Source of the DNA: Carbonatibacter sp965199245
GTDB lineage: Bacteria; Pseudomonadota; Alphaproteobacteria; Kiloniellales; Kiloniellaceae
Assembly: GCA_965199245.1 (NCBI GenBank)
Contig: CBDAQP010000001.1
Coordinates: 62,001-126,000, forward strand
DNA: 64,000 bases
Reading direction: 5' to 3'
The position numbers and the translations under genes were made by a program. Positions 17,090 to 26,978 of this stretch are shown here, piece by piece. The notes beneath the pieces were generated by a model, which did not search any database, had not been told where the DNA came from, and saw nothing but the letters and a program-made list of their open reading frames with translations. The number at the start of each line of letters is the position of its first letter. Position 1 is the stretch's first letter.

Positions 17090-18577
17090 TCAAAAACGCG
17101 GAATATTGGGAAAGGGAATCTGTCCCTTATGCACGTGCAAACGCCCCAATTCGGCACAACGATGAAGCTGGGGAAAGACCTTGCCCGGATTGAGCAAAGC
17201 CTTGGCATCAAAGGCACACTTCAACCGTTGCTGGTGGTCCAAGTCCGTTTGTGAAAACATTTCCGGCATCAAGTCACGCTTTTCAACGCCAACGCCGTGC
17301 TCCCCCGTCAAAACCCCCCCGACCTCAACACACAAACGCAGAATATCCGCGCCGAACTGCTCTGCCTTGTCCAAACCACCGTCCTTTGTCGCATCAAAAA
17401 GGATCAAGGGATGCAGGTTGCCATCCCCCGCATGGAAAACATTGATCACATCAAGCCCATAGCTTTGCGACAGTTCTTTCATCCGGGAAAGAACTTCGGG
17501 GAGTTTCTTACGCGGAATTGTCCCATCCATACAATAGTAATCAGGGGCAAGGTTCCCCACCGCCGGAAAGGCAGATTTCCGCCCGGCCCAAAATCGCTGG
17601 CGTTCGTCCTCACTGTTACTGGCCCGTACGGTCGTCGCCCCGCTACGCGTCGCCAGGGCAGACACCTCTGCAATCAAAAGGTCAACCTCGGACTCCGGCC
17701 CATCTAGTTCAACGATTAACAAAGCCTCAATATCCAGGGGATAGCCCGCCTGCACATAGCGTTCCGCCGCAACAGTCGCCGCACGATCCATCATTTCCAA
17801 CCCTGCAGGTACAATCCCCGCCCCAATGATCTGCCCCACACAGGCCCCGGCCTGCTGCACGGTCGGGAAACCAACCAAAACCGCCCGGGCTGTTTCAGGA
17901 CGCGGAAGAATACGGACCGTGACCTCTGTCATCACAGCCAGCAATCCCTCCGACCCCGTCAGAACACCCATCAGATCATAGCCTGCCGAATCCAGATGCC
18001 GCCCCCCCAGCCTGAGAATGGTACCGTCTATCAAAACGGCCTCCAGTCCCAAAAGATTGTTGGTGGTCAGACCATATTTCAAACAGTGGACACCCCCGGC
18101 ATTCTCTGCAACATTTCCCCCAATCGAGCAGACAATCTGACTGGAGGGATCGGGGGCATAGTAAAAACTTTCTGCCGCAACAGCCTGTGTGATGCCCAGA
18201 TTACTGACCCCGGGCTGGGCAACGACACAGCGGTCTTCGTAGCTGACCTCTAAAATTTTGTTGAATTTGCTCATAACCAGCAAAATGCCGTCCTCCAGGG
18301 GCAACGCCCCCCCGGACAGCGAGGTACCCGCCCCGCGTGGAACAACCTTGATGCCCTGTGCATGGCACCAGGCCAGAATTTCAGACACCTGCGCCGTCGT
18401 TTCGGGCAGAACCGCCAGCAAGGGCGGCTGTCTATACGCGGTCAGGCCATCTGTTTCAAAAGCCTGGAGCTCCTGTAATTCTGTGACCACAGACGAGGCG
18501 GGTAAAATCATCCGCATAGCGTCGGCAACGGAGTCCCTGCGTGCGAGCACAGCAGGATCAGGTGCAGGCATTTTCAT
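17090..18577 (-). CDS. glcD: Glycolate oxidase catalytic subunit GlcD
   Basis: A 495-residue FAD-linked oxidase. N-terminal FAD_binding_4 motifs VPRGAGTSLSGGALP and QIVCSIGGNVAENAGG are followed by the C-terminal FAD-oxidase domain with HAGDGNLHP and TGEHGVGVEKRD, the substrate- and metal-site signatures of the D-lactate/glycolate dehydrogenase family. It is the first gene of glcDEF, with the promoter presumably in 18578-18663, shared with the end of gshA. Assignment to glycolate rather than D-lactate rests on the glcE and glcF partners. Confidence 0.94.
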   Translation of the reverse strand: MKMPAPDPAVLARRDSVADAMRMILPASSVVTELQELQAFETDGLTAYRQPPLLAVLPETTAQVSEILAWCHAQGIKVVPRGAGTSLSGGALPLEDGILLVMSKFNKILEVSYEDRCVVAQPGVSNLGITQAVAAESFYYAPDPSSQIVCSIGGNVAENAGGVHCLKYGLTTNNLLGLEAVLIDGTILRLGGRHLDSAGYDLMGVLTGSEGLLAVMTEVTVRILPRPETARAVLVGFPTVQQAGACVGQIIGAGIVPAGLEMMDRAATVAAERYVQAGYPLDIEALLIVELDGPESEVDLLIAEVSALATRSGATTVRASNSEDERQRFWAGRKSAFPAVGNLAPDYYCMDGTIPRKKLPEVLSRMKELSQSYGLDVINVFHAGDGNLHPLILFDATKDGGLDKAEQFGADILRLCVEVGGVLTGEHGVGVEKRDLMPEMFSQTDLDHQQRLKCAFDAKALLNPGKVFPQLHRCAELGRLHVHKGQIPFPNIPRF

Positions 18578-18663
18578 CTGCGTCCCTCACTTTCATGTCC
18601 AGCATATCCAAAACAGGCCACAAAAAAGAGCCATTAACAACAAAAAACACTGTGCGCCATGCG

Positions 18664-20028
18664 TCAATACGCGCAATCGGTAAAGATCGGATCGACAGAG
18701 TTTTGCCAGTCGCTGAAATAGCGGTCGAGTTTGATCTGTGCTTCGGTTTTTCCGCTCTCGACAATGGTGCGGAGCGGGGCAAGGAACTTGGTTTCATCCT
18801 GCCCAAGCTGGTCTCTGCGGGCGCGGTTACGCAGGCCCTGCGCGGCAATGTCCAGCAGGGCGCGGGCCAGATTATGAACCGTTTTTCCCGCGACCTCTGC
18901 ACTCAAGGCAAGGCGGGGAACATCGCGGCGCAGTTGGTCGTGATCGGCCTGTGTCCAGTGGCGGACAATATCCCACGCGGCATCTCGTGCAGTGGCATCA
19001 TAGAGCAATCCGACCCAAAACGCGGGAAGGGCGCAGATATTTTTCCACGGACCACCATCGGCTCCGCGCATTTCGAGATATTTTTTCATCCGCACCTCGG
19101 GAAAGGCGGTGGTCAGGTGATCTTCCCAATCCTTTAATGTGGGCCGCTGTCCGGGCAAAATATCCAGTTTTCCCGCCATATAGTCGCGAAAGGATCGCCC
19201 GCTGGCATCAAGGTATCGGCCCTCACGTTCAACAAAGTACATCGGTACATCGAGCATATAATCAACATAGCGTTCAAAGCCCATGCCCGGTTCAAAGACA
19301 AAGGCCGGGACACCGCAACGGTCGGGGTCGGTGTCTGTCCAAATATGACTACGCCAGCTTTGAAAGCCGTTGGGTGTGCCCTCTGTAAAGGGAGAGTTGG
19401 AAAAAAGTGCGGTCGCAATCGGCTGGAGAGCAAGTGACAGACGGAACTTCTGCACCATGTCGGCTTCATCGGCAAAATCGAGGTTGACCTGAACTGTGCA
19501 GGTGCGTGCCATCATCGATGTACCCAGTTTTCCACGCGTTTGCATGTAATCGCGCATGATGCGATAGCGACCCTTGGGCATCCAGGTCACATCATCGGCC
19601 CGCCAGCGCGGGGTAAATCCCATCCCCAGCATACCAATGCCCAACGGCCCGGCGATTTGCTTGACTTGATTGAGGTGATCGTGTGTTTCCCGACAGGTCT
19701 GGTGCAGGGTCTGCAAAGGCGCACCGGACAGTTCAAGCTGCCCCCCGGGTTCAAGGGTAATAGAGGCCTGATCTTTTTTCAGTGCGATGAGATTACCGTC
19801 TTCGTAAAGGGGATCCCAGCCAAAATCCTTTTGAAATTCGTTCAGGACGCGCTGAATAGATTTTTCCCCGAAATAGGGCAAAGGCCTGAGCGTCCGGGCG
19901 CAGTAGACAAATTTTTCATGCTCGGTGCCAATGCGCCAGTCCTCAGACAGACAACAGCCCTGCGCCATGTCATCGACCAGATCTCCCTTGCAGGTGACCT
20001 CTGGCGAAAAATCTTGATTACCTGCCAT
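18664..20028 (-). CDS. gshA: Glutamate-cysteine ligase, plant/alphaproteobacterial type
   Basis: Catalyses the first step of glutathione synthesis (gamma-glutamylcysteine from Glu, Cys and ATP). 454 residues of the GCS2/plant-type family: WRIGTEHEKFVY at about residue 31, ITLEPGGQLELSGAP near residue 90, GMLGMGFTPRW, and TCTVQVNLDFADE near residue 187. The distal SDWQNS segment is also typical. This family, rather than the E. coli GshA type, is usual in alphaproteobacteria and plants. It lies 51 bases downstream of rsmE on the same strand, as in many alphaproteobacteria. Confidence 0.94.
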   Translation of the reverse strand: MAGNQDFSPEVTCKGDLVDDMAQGCCLSEDWRIGTEHEKFVYCARTLRPLPYFGEKSIQRVLNEFQKDFGWDPLYEDGNLIALKKDQASITLEPGGQLELSGAPLQTLHQTCRETHDHLNQVKQIAGPLGIGMLGMGFTPRWRADDVTWMPKGRYRIMRDYMQTRGKLGTSMMARTCTVQVNLDFADEADMVQKFRLSLALQPIATALFSNSPFTEGTPNGFQSWRSHIWTDTDPDRCGVPAFVFEPGMGFERYVDYMLDVPMYFVEREGRYLDASGRSFRDYMAGKLDILPGQRPTLKDWEDHLTTAFPEVRMKKYLEMRGADGGPWKNICALPAFWVGLLYDATARDAAWDIVRHWTQADHDQLRRDVPRLALSAEVAGKTVHNLARALLDIAAQGLRNRARRDQLGQDETKFLAPLRTIVESGKTEAQIKLDRYFSDWQNSVDPIFTDCAY

Positions 20029-20079
20029 CCCGACACCTTTTCCTGACGATAAACGGATAAGAACGCCCCACAGAAAGCA

Positions 20080-20880
20080 TCACGCCAAATTGTCGTCCGG
20101 TCGTCTGTCCCCATCGCCCAGCACAGCCTGCCAGGCGGCCAAGGCCACCAACGCGGCGGTTTCTGCGCGCAGTATGCGCGGCCCCAGCCCGACCGTTGTG
20201 ACATAGGGGAGTTTGGACAGGGCTTCAAGTTCGGATTTCAGGAATCCCCCCTCCGGCCCCACCAAAATTGCCCAAGGATCAGATTTTTTTTGCTCCTGTG
20301 CGTTTTTCAGGCGCGCCAACGCGCTTTGAATTGGTTCCGCAACCCCAAACTCTGCACAAACCAGCAAACGCCGCCGCGCAGGCCAATCATCCAAAAAACG
20401 ATCAAGGCGCACAGCCTCCGCCACCTCTGCTACGCTCAAACGCCCGCATTGTTCCGAGGCCTCTTTGCTCCGGGTCATCATCCGCGCCCTGTTGAACTGC
20501 GTCTTGTTCGTGCGGCCCGTCACCACAGGAACCAATCTGGAACAACCCAGTTCACACGCCTTTTCCACCATAAAATCAAGCGGCTGTTTTTTCAATGGCG
20601 CGAACAGGAGCCAAATATCGGGCAGGGTGTCTTCGGGTTTTTGAATGCAGCCTTTCAGGCAAACCACGGCCCTGTTTTTTGACAGTTCTGTCAATTCACC
20701 GCACCAGGCCCCATCACGGGGGTTGAACAGCGCGACAGACTGTCCCGACCGCAGGCGCAAGACAGTACAGAGATGGTGGGCATCGGGGGCATCGAGGGTA
20801 ACAGCCCCCCCGGAGGATAAAGGTTCCGGGCAAAAGATACGCGTTTCAATGATCCGCGTTTCAATGGTCGTCGCAGGCAT
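20080..20880 (-). CDS. rsmE: 16S rRNA (uracil(1498)-N3)-methyltransferase RsmE
   Basis: A 266-residue SPOUT-class methyltransferase. An N-terminal PUA-like part (AHHLCTVLRLRSGQSVALF) leads to the knotted domain with KKQPLDFMVEKACELG, LVGPEGGF and LGPRILRAETAALVAL at the C-terminus. It methylates U1498 of 16S rRNA. The ATG at 20880 is chosen because the region before it would overlap ubiA on the other strand. The first residues contain a small internal duplication (IETRI twice). It is divergent from ubiA, with 85 bases between the two start codons. Confidence 0.92.
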   Translation of the reverse strand: MPATTIETRIIETRIFCPEPLSSGGAVTLDAPDAHHLCTVLRLRSGQSVALFNPRDGAWCGELTELSKNRAVVCLKGCIQKPEDTLPDIWLLFAPLKKQPLDFMVEKACELGCSRLVPVVTGRTNKTQFNRARMMTRSKEASEQCGRLSVAEVAEAVRLDRFLDDWPARRRLLVCAEFGVAEPIQSALARLKNAQEQKKSDPWAILVGPEGGFLKSELEALSKLPYVTTVGLGPRILRAETAALVALAAWQAVLGDGDRRPDDNLA

Positions 20881-20965
20881 CGCGTCCTTTATTCCTCTCG
20901 GCAAAAGCGTTAGAAGACAGAAAACATCGTCTCTCCCCATCATCGCAAATTCGGTATCAAAGGCA

Positions 20966-21916
20966 ATGAAAATGTCTTCTCCCCCCGACAACGCCAGCGA
21001 CCTGAGTCCGGATCACTGGATGATTCGCATCCTGCCGACCTGCGCTGGCCCTTGGCTCAAACTGGCCCGGGTGGATCGCCCGACGGGAACCTGGTTGTTA
21101 CTTCTGCCCTGTTGGGGAGGACTGCTTCTGGCCCTCAATACGGGAGCGACGACAGAACACAACCTGCTGAAACAAGTGCTCTGGTCAGGGGGGCTCTTTG
21201 CCATCGGGGCCTTTGTCATGCGTGCGGCGGGCTGTGTCATCAATGACATGGCAGACCGCCGATATGACCGCCGGATTGCCCGCACTGCGGCCCGCCCGCT
21301 GGCCAGTGGCGAGCTGTCAATGACACAGGCGGGTCTATTCCTCGCCGCTTTGCTGGGTGTGGGGTTTCTGGTTCTGATTCAATTCAACCCTTTTACAATT
21401 TTACTCGCCCTGTCTTCGGTCATGCTGGTGGTGATCTATCCCTTTATGAAGCGTTTGACCGACTGGCCCCAGGCCTGGCTCGGACTGACATTTAACTGGG
21501 GCGTGCTGGTAGGTTGGGCAAGTGTCAAGGGGTCACTCGCCCTGCCCGCCCTTGTTTTATATGGCGGGTGTCTGTTTTGGACACTGGGCTATGATACGAT
21601 CTACGCCCATCAGGACAAACGCGATGATCTGCACGTAGGTGTGCGCTCGTCCGCCCTGCGTCTGGGAACCGCAACAAAACCGGCCCTGGTGATTTTTTAC
21701 AGTCTAACCGCCAGTCTGTGGGCAGGGGCGGGTGTATTCGCGGGGGTGAGCGTGTTTTTTTTCCTGTCCATCATATGTGTTTGCGCCCACTTTATTTGGC
21801 AAATTTATAAGCTGGAGATTGATAATCCCGCCTGTTGCCGGACTCTCTTTTTCGCCAACAGCACCGTTGGTTTTTTGCTCTGCCTCGGACTGGGCGCGGG
21901 CTTATTATGGTCATAA
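20966..21916 (+). CDS. ubiA: 4-hydroxybenzoate polyprenyltransferase UbiA
   Basis: An integral membrane prenyltransferase of ubiquinone synthesis, 316 residues. The first Asp-rich motif is NDMADRRYD and the second is DTIYAHQDKRDD, with ARPLASGELS after the first. Seven to nine hydrophobic helices are visible, such as TWLLLLPCWGGLLLAL and TILLALSSVMLVVIYPF. The start ATG at 20966 follows CAAAGG. The frame is open further upstream, but that stretch is rsmE on the other strand. It precedes leuA by 135 bases. Confidence 0.93.
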   Translation: MKMSSPPDNASDLSPDHWMIRILPTCAGPWLKLARVDRPTGTWLLLLPCWGGLLLALNTGATTEHNLLKQVLWSGGLFAIGAFVMRAAGCVINDMADRRYDRRIARTAARPLASGELSMTQAGLFLAALLGVGFLVLIQFNPFTILLALSSVMLVVIYPFMKRLTDWPQAWLGLTFNWGVLVGWASVKGSLALPALVLYGGCLFWTLGYDTIYAHQDKRDDLHVGVRSSALRLGTATKPALVIFYSLTASLWAGAGVFAGVSVFFFLSIICVCAHFIWQIYKLEIDNPACCRTLFFANSTVGFLLCLGLGAGLLWS

Positions 21917-22051
21917 CCGCTCCTTGACAGAATACAACGCGATGCATCGCCAAAGTGCTATGCCCTATGGAAGTTTGATCACAGACTTTGCAAAGCGACG
22001 GGGACGCTGTACAAGATTGCAGAAGAGAAAGAGTAGGTTCGGAGTAGCCCC

Positions 22052-23743
22052 ATGAAAACAATGCCCTTCCACCGCTATAAACCCTATGAAACCGTCACCC
22101 TGCCCAATCGCACCTGGCCGGATCAGCGCATTACAACAGCTCCGATTTGGTGTTCCGTTGACCTGCGCGACGGCAATCAGGCCCTGATCGAGCCGATGGA
22201 CACCCTGCGGAAAAAGCAACTCTTTACAACGCTTATAGACATGGGATTCAAGGAAATTGAGGTCGGCTTTCCCGCCGCGTCACAAACTGATTTTGATTTC
22301 GTGCGTCTGTTAATTGACGACAGCCTGATCCCTGATGATGTGACCATCCAAGTCCTCACCCAGGCCCGCGAACACCTCATTCGCCGCACCTTTGATAGTT
22401 TGAAGGGCGCAAAATCAGCCATTGTGCATCTCTATAATTCAACTTCTGAACTGCAACGGCGCGTGGTCTTTGGCAAGGACAAAGCCGGGATTGTCAAAAT
22501 TGCCACCGACGGCGCGACGCTGATTAGCGAATTGGTGGGCAGCCTGCCAGAGACCAAAATCACCCACCAATACTCACCCGAGAGCTTCACGGGAACAGAG
22601 ATGGAGTTCGCAATCGAAATTTGCGAAGCAGTCATGGACGTTTACAAACCCACCCCTGACAATAAAATGATTCTCAATCTTCCCGCAACAGTGGAAATGT
22701 CCACACCCAATTTACACGCAGATCAAATCGAATGGTTTTGCCGCACCCTGTCCAATCGCGAATCAGCGATTATTTCTCTGCACCCGCACAATGACCGGGG
22801 CACCGCCGTTGCCGCCGCAGAGCTGGCTTTGATGGCGGGGGCTGATCGTGTTGAGGGAACGCTGTTTGGCAACGGCGAACGCACTGGAAATGTCGATTTG
22901 GTCACGCTTGCGCTCAACATGATGACACAAGGCGTTGATCCTCAACTGGACATCCACAACATCAATGACCTGAAACAAACGGCGGAATTTTGTACTCAAT
23001 TGCCCATTCACCCCCGCCACCCCTGGGTGGGCGATTTGGTCTATACAGCCTTTTCCGGGTCGCACCAGGACGCCATTAAAAAAGGCATGGATGCGGTTCA
23101 ATCCACGGCACAATCCACCAATTCTGATCTGTGGGCCGTACCCTATTTGCCCATCGACCCCGAAGACATCGGGCGTGATTACGAAGCCATCGTGCGAATC
23201 AACAGCCAGTCCGGAAAGGGCGGTGTCGCCTATATCATGAAAACAGAACACCAGATGGATTTACCCCGTGCGCTCCAGATTGATTTTTCCAAACGCATTC
23301 AAGCCATCGCCGAAGCAACCGGACATGAAATCACATCGCATGTGATTTACGATACCTTTCGCGCAGCCTATATGAAGGAAACTGCGCCATTGCGGTTTGT
23401 CGATCACACAACCGTTCCGGACGCGCAGGTCGGAGAGCTGCGCCACCTCAGCGCGAACCTTGTCATCAATGGTCAGGAACGTAGCCTCACAGGGTCAGGA
23501 AACGGGCCGATTGCCGCCTTTATCGATGCGCTGGACAAAGGACTTGGCCTGCGCCTGTCGGTCAAGGACTACACCCAGCATACCCTCGCGGGCCAAACGG
23601 ACGCGCAGGCGGTGGCCTATCTGCGCCTTGAAACCGCAGACGGCGATGATCTTTGGGGCGTTGGAGTGGACAGCAATACAACCGTTGCCTCGATCAAGGC
23701 CCTGATTGGTGCGGCGAATCAAATCATCGGGCGCAAGCTGTAA
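22052..23743 (+). CDS. leuA: 2-isopropylmalate synthase LeuA
   Basis: The first committed enzyme of leucine synthesis (2-oxoisovalerate + acetyl-CoA). 563 residues, the long LeuA type with a C-terminal regulatory domain. Catalytic-domain signatures are DLRDGNQAL (the metal-binding Asp and Arg), the GFKEIEVGFP region, HPHNDRGTAVAAAELAL (HxH metal ligands) and GNGERTGNVDLVTL. The LeuA dimer/regulatory domain with AYLRLE and WGVGVDSN is present at the end, so leucine feedback inhibition is likely. It stands alone, and I saw no convincing leader-peptide attenuator in the 135 bases upstream. Confidence 0.95.
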   Translation: MKTMPFHRYKPYETVTLPNRTWPDQRITTAPIWCSVDLRDGNQALIEPMDTLRKKQLFTTLIDMGFKEIEVGFPAASQTDFDFVRLLIDDSLIPDDVTIQVLTQAREHLIRRTFDSLKGAKSAIVHLYNSTSELQRRVVFGKDKAGIVKIATDGATLISELVGSLPETKITHQYSPESFTGTEMEFAIEICEAVMDVYKPTPDNKMILNLPATVEMSTPNLHADQIEWFCRTLSNRESAIISLHPHNDRGTAVAAAELALMAGADRVEGTLFGNGERTGNVDLVTLALNMMTQGVDPQLDIHNINDLKQTAEFCTQLPIHPRHPWVGDLVYTAFSGSHQDAIKKGMDAVQSTAQSTNSDLWAVPYLPIDPEDIGRDYEAIVRINSQSGKGGVAYIMKTEHQMDLPRALQIDFSKRIQAIAEATGHEITSHVIYDTFRAAYMKETAPLRFVDHTTVPDAQVGELRHLSANLVINGQERSLTGSGNGPIAAFIDALDKGLGLRLSVKDYTQHTLAGQTDAQAVAYLRLETADGDDLWGVGVDSNTTVASIKALIGAANQIIGRKL

Positions 23744-23791
23744 TATGTAACATCCTCAAACAACCCGACACAACAAGCTGAAAAGATAACA

Positions 23792-25144
23792 ATGACACAT
23801 GCTGATGACAACGGATTGAACCTTCTTGACGACCTCATCAAAAAGGCCATCGCACACGGGGCAGATGCCGCAGATGCCCTGTTCTCCCAGTCCCGGTCTC
23901 TGTCTCATTCGTGCAGAATGGGCAAACTTGATAACCTCGAACGCAATGAGTCCCGCGATCTGGGCCTGCGCGTGTTCAGGGGCAAGCGACAGGCTCTGGT
24001 CTCTTCAACCGACCTTTCACCCTCTGCTCTCGATGATCTTATCACCCGCGCCCTGTCGATGGCAGACTCAGTCCCCGAAGACCCCTGGTGCGGCATTGCA
24101 GCAGCGGACGACATCGCCCACAATCCCCCGGAACTCGGCCTTTGTGATCCGCACGAACCCGACGAAAGCACTCTCAGAGCTCGCGCCGAATCCTGCGAAG
24201 GGGCCGCGCTTTCCCTCCCCGGCATCCATAATTCTGGAGGAGGCGATGCCTCGTGGGGAACGGGTTCTGTTGCCTTGGCAACCAGCAACGGATTTCGGGG
24301 GGCCTATTCATCATCCTGGCATTCTGTTTCTGTCTCCGTCCTTGCAAGGGGGGCAGACAATACCATGGAACGTGATTACGACTTTACCTCCGCACGCTTT
24401 GGCGCGGATCTGGATGATCCCGCAGATATCGGGCGCAGTGCAGGGAAACGTACACTCAAACGGCTCAACGCCCGTAAACCGGAAACAACCAGTGCACCCG
24501 TTGTCTTTGACCCGCGTGTCTCCGCCAGTCTGATTGGACATATGGTCGGCGCAATCAGCGGAACCGCCATCGCCCGGGGGACAAGTTTTCTCAAGGACAA
24601 GCTAGGACAACAGGTTTTTGCACGCGGCATTACGATTGTCGATGATCCCCACCTGCACCGAGGCCTGGGGTCAAAGCCCTTTGACGCCGAAGGTCTGGCC
24701 AACAGCAAAAAAATTCTGGTCGCCGATGGTGTCTTGCAAAGCTGGATTCTGAGCCTCTCGTCGGCGCGTCAGCTGGGCCTGTCCAGCACGGCACACGCCG
24801 CACGGGGTGGCGTCGCCAGTCCCCCCGCCCCGGCAGTGAGCAACCTCTTCATGGAACCCGGTACGCTCTGCGTCAAAGATCTCATCAGCGATATTCGTGC
24901 AGGATTTTACGTCACGGAAATGATGGGATCCAGCGTCAACGGCCTGACGGGTGACTATAGCCGGGGGGCATCCGGATTTTGGATTGAAAATGGCGAAATG
25001 TCCTATCCTGTCAGCGAGGCCACCCTTGCAGGTAATCTGATTGACATGTACCTGAACACCACAGCGGCAGACGATTTGATTTTCCGCCTTGGGGCCAACG
25101 CCCCCACTCTTCGTGTTGAGGGAATGACCATTGCGGGATCATAA
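23792..25144 (+). CDS. pmbA: TldD/PmbA-family metalloprotease subunit (PmbA-like)
   Basis: A 450-residue protein of the U62 family, whose TldD-TldE(PmbA) heterodimer degrades unfolded peptides and matures some RiPPs such as microcin B17. The N-terminal sequence has ADALFSQSRSLSHSCRMGKLD and LGLRVFRGKRQALVSSTDLS, typical of the PmbA side. It lacks the HExxxH motif carried by TldD, consistent with the non-catalytic partner. The C-terminal region has GASGFWIENGE. No tldD lies in the window. It is followed by the MsbA-like exporter after 40 bases. Confidence 0.9.
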   Translation: MTHADDNGLNLLDDLIKKAIAHGADAADALFSQSRSLSHSCRMGKLDNLERNESRDLGLRVFRGKRQALVSSTDLSPSALDDLITRALSMADSVPEDPWCGIAAADDIAHNPPELGLCDPHEPDESTLRARAESCEGAALSLPGIHNSGGGDASWGTGSVALATSNGFRGAYSSSWHSVSVSVLARGADNTMERDYDFTSARFGADLDDPADIGRSAGKRTLKRLNARKPETTSAPVVFDPRVSASLIGHMVGAISGTAIARGTSFLKDKLGQQVFARGITIVDDPHLHRGLGSKPFDAEGLANSKKILVADGVLQSWILSLSSARQLGLSSTAHAARGGVASPPAPAVSNLFMEPGTLCVKDLISDIRAGFYVTEMMGSSVNGLTGDYSRGASGFWIENGEMSYPVSEATLAGNLIDMYLNTTAADDLIFRLGANAPTLRVEGMTIAGS

Positions 25145-25184
25145 AACACATGCGGGCTAAGGCTTTTTTGATTGGGGGGATGAG

Positions 25185-26978
25185 TTGACCTGCGTGCCTG
25201 AACAGTCCCCCACCAAAACGCGTTTTCTTGTTACGCGCCTGTTGCGTGACTATGTCCGCCCGCACAGCGTTCGGATTGCCCTGGCTCTTGTCTGTATGGG
25301 AATTGTGGCGGCATCAACGGTGATGTTGGCCAAACAGATCGAACCGATTATTGATGATATTTTCCTCAAACAACGCAAAGACCTCCTATTACCCGTTGCA
25401 GTTGGTGTGTTGATTATTTTTTTTATCAAAGGCCTGGCAACTTTTGGTCAAGCGGTGCTGATGCAGATTGTGGGTTTGCGGATTGTCGCCCGGATTCAAG
25501 ACCAGCTTTTCGCCCGACTGGTGCGGTGTGATCTGGCCTTTTTTCACCAGGAAAGCCCGGGAAATATAGTCTCTCGCTTTATGAATGATGCCAATTTGCT
25601 CCGCAATGTGGTCTCGACCACGCTGACCTCGATTGGCAAGGACAGCTTAACCGCGCTGGGGCTGATTGGCATGATGTTCTATCAGGACTGGGTGCTGGCA
25701 ATAGCGGCCTTTATCGCCTTTCCCACCGCAATTCTGCCCATCAGCCGCACCGGAAAACGCCTGCGCCGGGTATCCGGTCAAACACAGGACGCCATGGGTG
25801 CGCTCACAACCCGGCTCGACGAAGCGTTCCAGGGAATCCGGCACGTCAAGGCCTATGGCATGGAAAAACACGAACAAAACCGCGTCAGCACCGCCATTGC
25901 CCGGGTGCGTGATCTCCATATTCGTGCCGCAGGAACCAGTTCCTTTCTCTCCCCCGTGATGGAAACTCTGGGCGGTCTTGCCATTGCCATTGTAGTTTTT
26001 TATGGCGGCAGTGAAGTCATTCAGGGCAACCGCGAACCGGGGGCTTTTTTTTCCTTTATCACCGCCCTCTTATTGGCCTACGAACCAGTGAAAAAGCTGT
26101 CAAAACTGAACAACACCCTTCAAACAGGCCTCGCAGCGGCAGATCGCATGTACTACATTTTAGACAGCAAACCCGCCATCACCAGCACAGCAGGCGCGAA
26201 AGAACTCCAAATTCAGGGCGGACAGATCACATTTGAAAATGTAACCTTTTGTTACGGACAGGACGACACATCACTCCCGGCCCTTTCTGCAATCAATCTG
26301 GTTGCCGCCGCGCATAAGACAACGGCACTGGTGGGGGCCTCCGGTGCAGGCAAAAGCTCTGTTCTCGACCTCATCCCCCGCTTTCACGATGTCACCGACG
26401 GGGCGGTGCGGATTGATGGGCAGAATCTCCGCGACCTCTCATTGGACAGCCTGCGCCACAACATCGCCCTCGTCTCACAGGAAACGCAACTTTTTGACGA
26501 CACAATCCGGGCCAATATTGCCTATGGCTGTGCCGAAACAACGCAAGATGCGATTATCAGTGCGGCACAGGCCGCACAGGCCCATGATTTTATTTCGCGC
26601 CTACCTGCGGGTTATGACACCCGGGTCGGCCCCCGGGGCGATCGCCTGTCAGGGGGGCAGAGGCAACGCATTTCTATTGCCCGCGCCATGATGCGCAATG
26701 CCCCGATTTTACTCCTCGACGAAGCGACATCGGCCCTGGACACAGAATCAGAGCGGCGGGTGCAAGCGGCCCTCAATACCCTGATGGCAGGACGCACCAC
26801 CGTTGTTGTGGCCCACAGGCTATCAACCATCGTCAATGCCGACATGATCTATGTGATGGATAAAGGCCGCATCGTCGAACAGGGCACGCATATGACACTG
26901 TTACAACAACAGGGACTCTATAGCCGTTTGTCAAAGCTCCAGCAAAACAACCGCCCTGGGGATGGGGCATCGCGATGA
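25185..26978 (+). CDS. msbA: MsbA-type ABC exporter (probable lipid A/lipid flippase)
   Basis: A half-transporter of 597 residues. Six TM helices (about residues 20-310) precede an ATP-binding domain with Walker A GASGAGKSS (about 383), Q-loop SQETQLFDD, signature LSGGQRQR, Walker B ILLLDEATSAL and the H-loop in VVAHRLST. The start is a TTG at 25185 behind GGGGGGATGAG; a GTG three codons on is an alternative. Its stop overlaps the next gene by ATGA, and the downstream DUF374, LpxK and LpxL genes support a role moving lipid A precursors across the inner membrane. Confidence 0.88.
   Translation: MTCVPEQSPTKTRFLVTRLLRDYVRPHSVRIALALVCMGIVAASTVMLAKQIEPIIDDIFLKQRKDLLLPVAVGVLIIFFIKGLATFGQAVLMQIVGLRIVARIQDQLFARLVRCDLAFFHQESPGNIVSRFMNDANLLRNVVSTTLTSIGKDSLTALGLIGMMFYQDWVLAIAAFIAFPTAILPISRTGKRLRRVSGQTQDAMGALTTRLDEAFQGIRHVKAYGMEKHEQNRVSTAIARVRDLHIRAAGTSSFLSPVMETLGGLAIAIVVFYGGSEVIQGNREPGAFFSFITALLLAYEPVKKLSKLNNTLQTGLAAADRMYYILDSKPAITSTAGAKELQIQGGQITFENVTFCYGQDDTSLPALSAINLVAAAHKTTALVGASGAGKSSVLDLIPRFHDVTDGAVRIDGQNLRDLSLDSLRHNIALVSQETQLFDDTIRANIAYGCAETTQDAIISAAQAAQAHDFISRLPAGYDTRVGPRGDRLSGGQRQRISIARAMMRNAPILLLDEATSALDTESERRVQAALNTLMAGRTTVVVAHRLSTIVNADMIYVMDKGRIVEQGTHMTLLQQQGLYSRLSKLQQNNRPGDGASR

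Noticed and set aside
21924..21929. TTGACA box upstream of leuA as a sigma-70 promoter
   Set aside because: No acceptable -10 hexamer lies 16-19 bases downstream.
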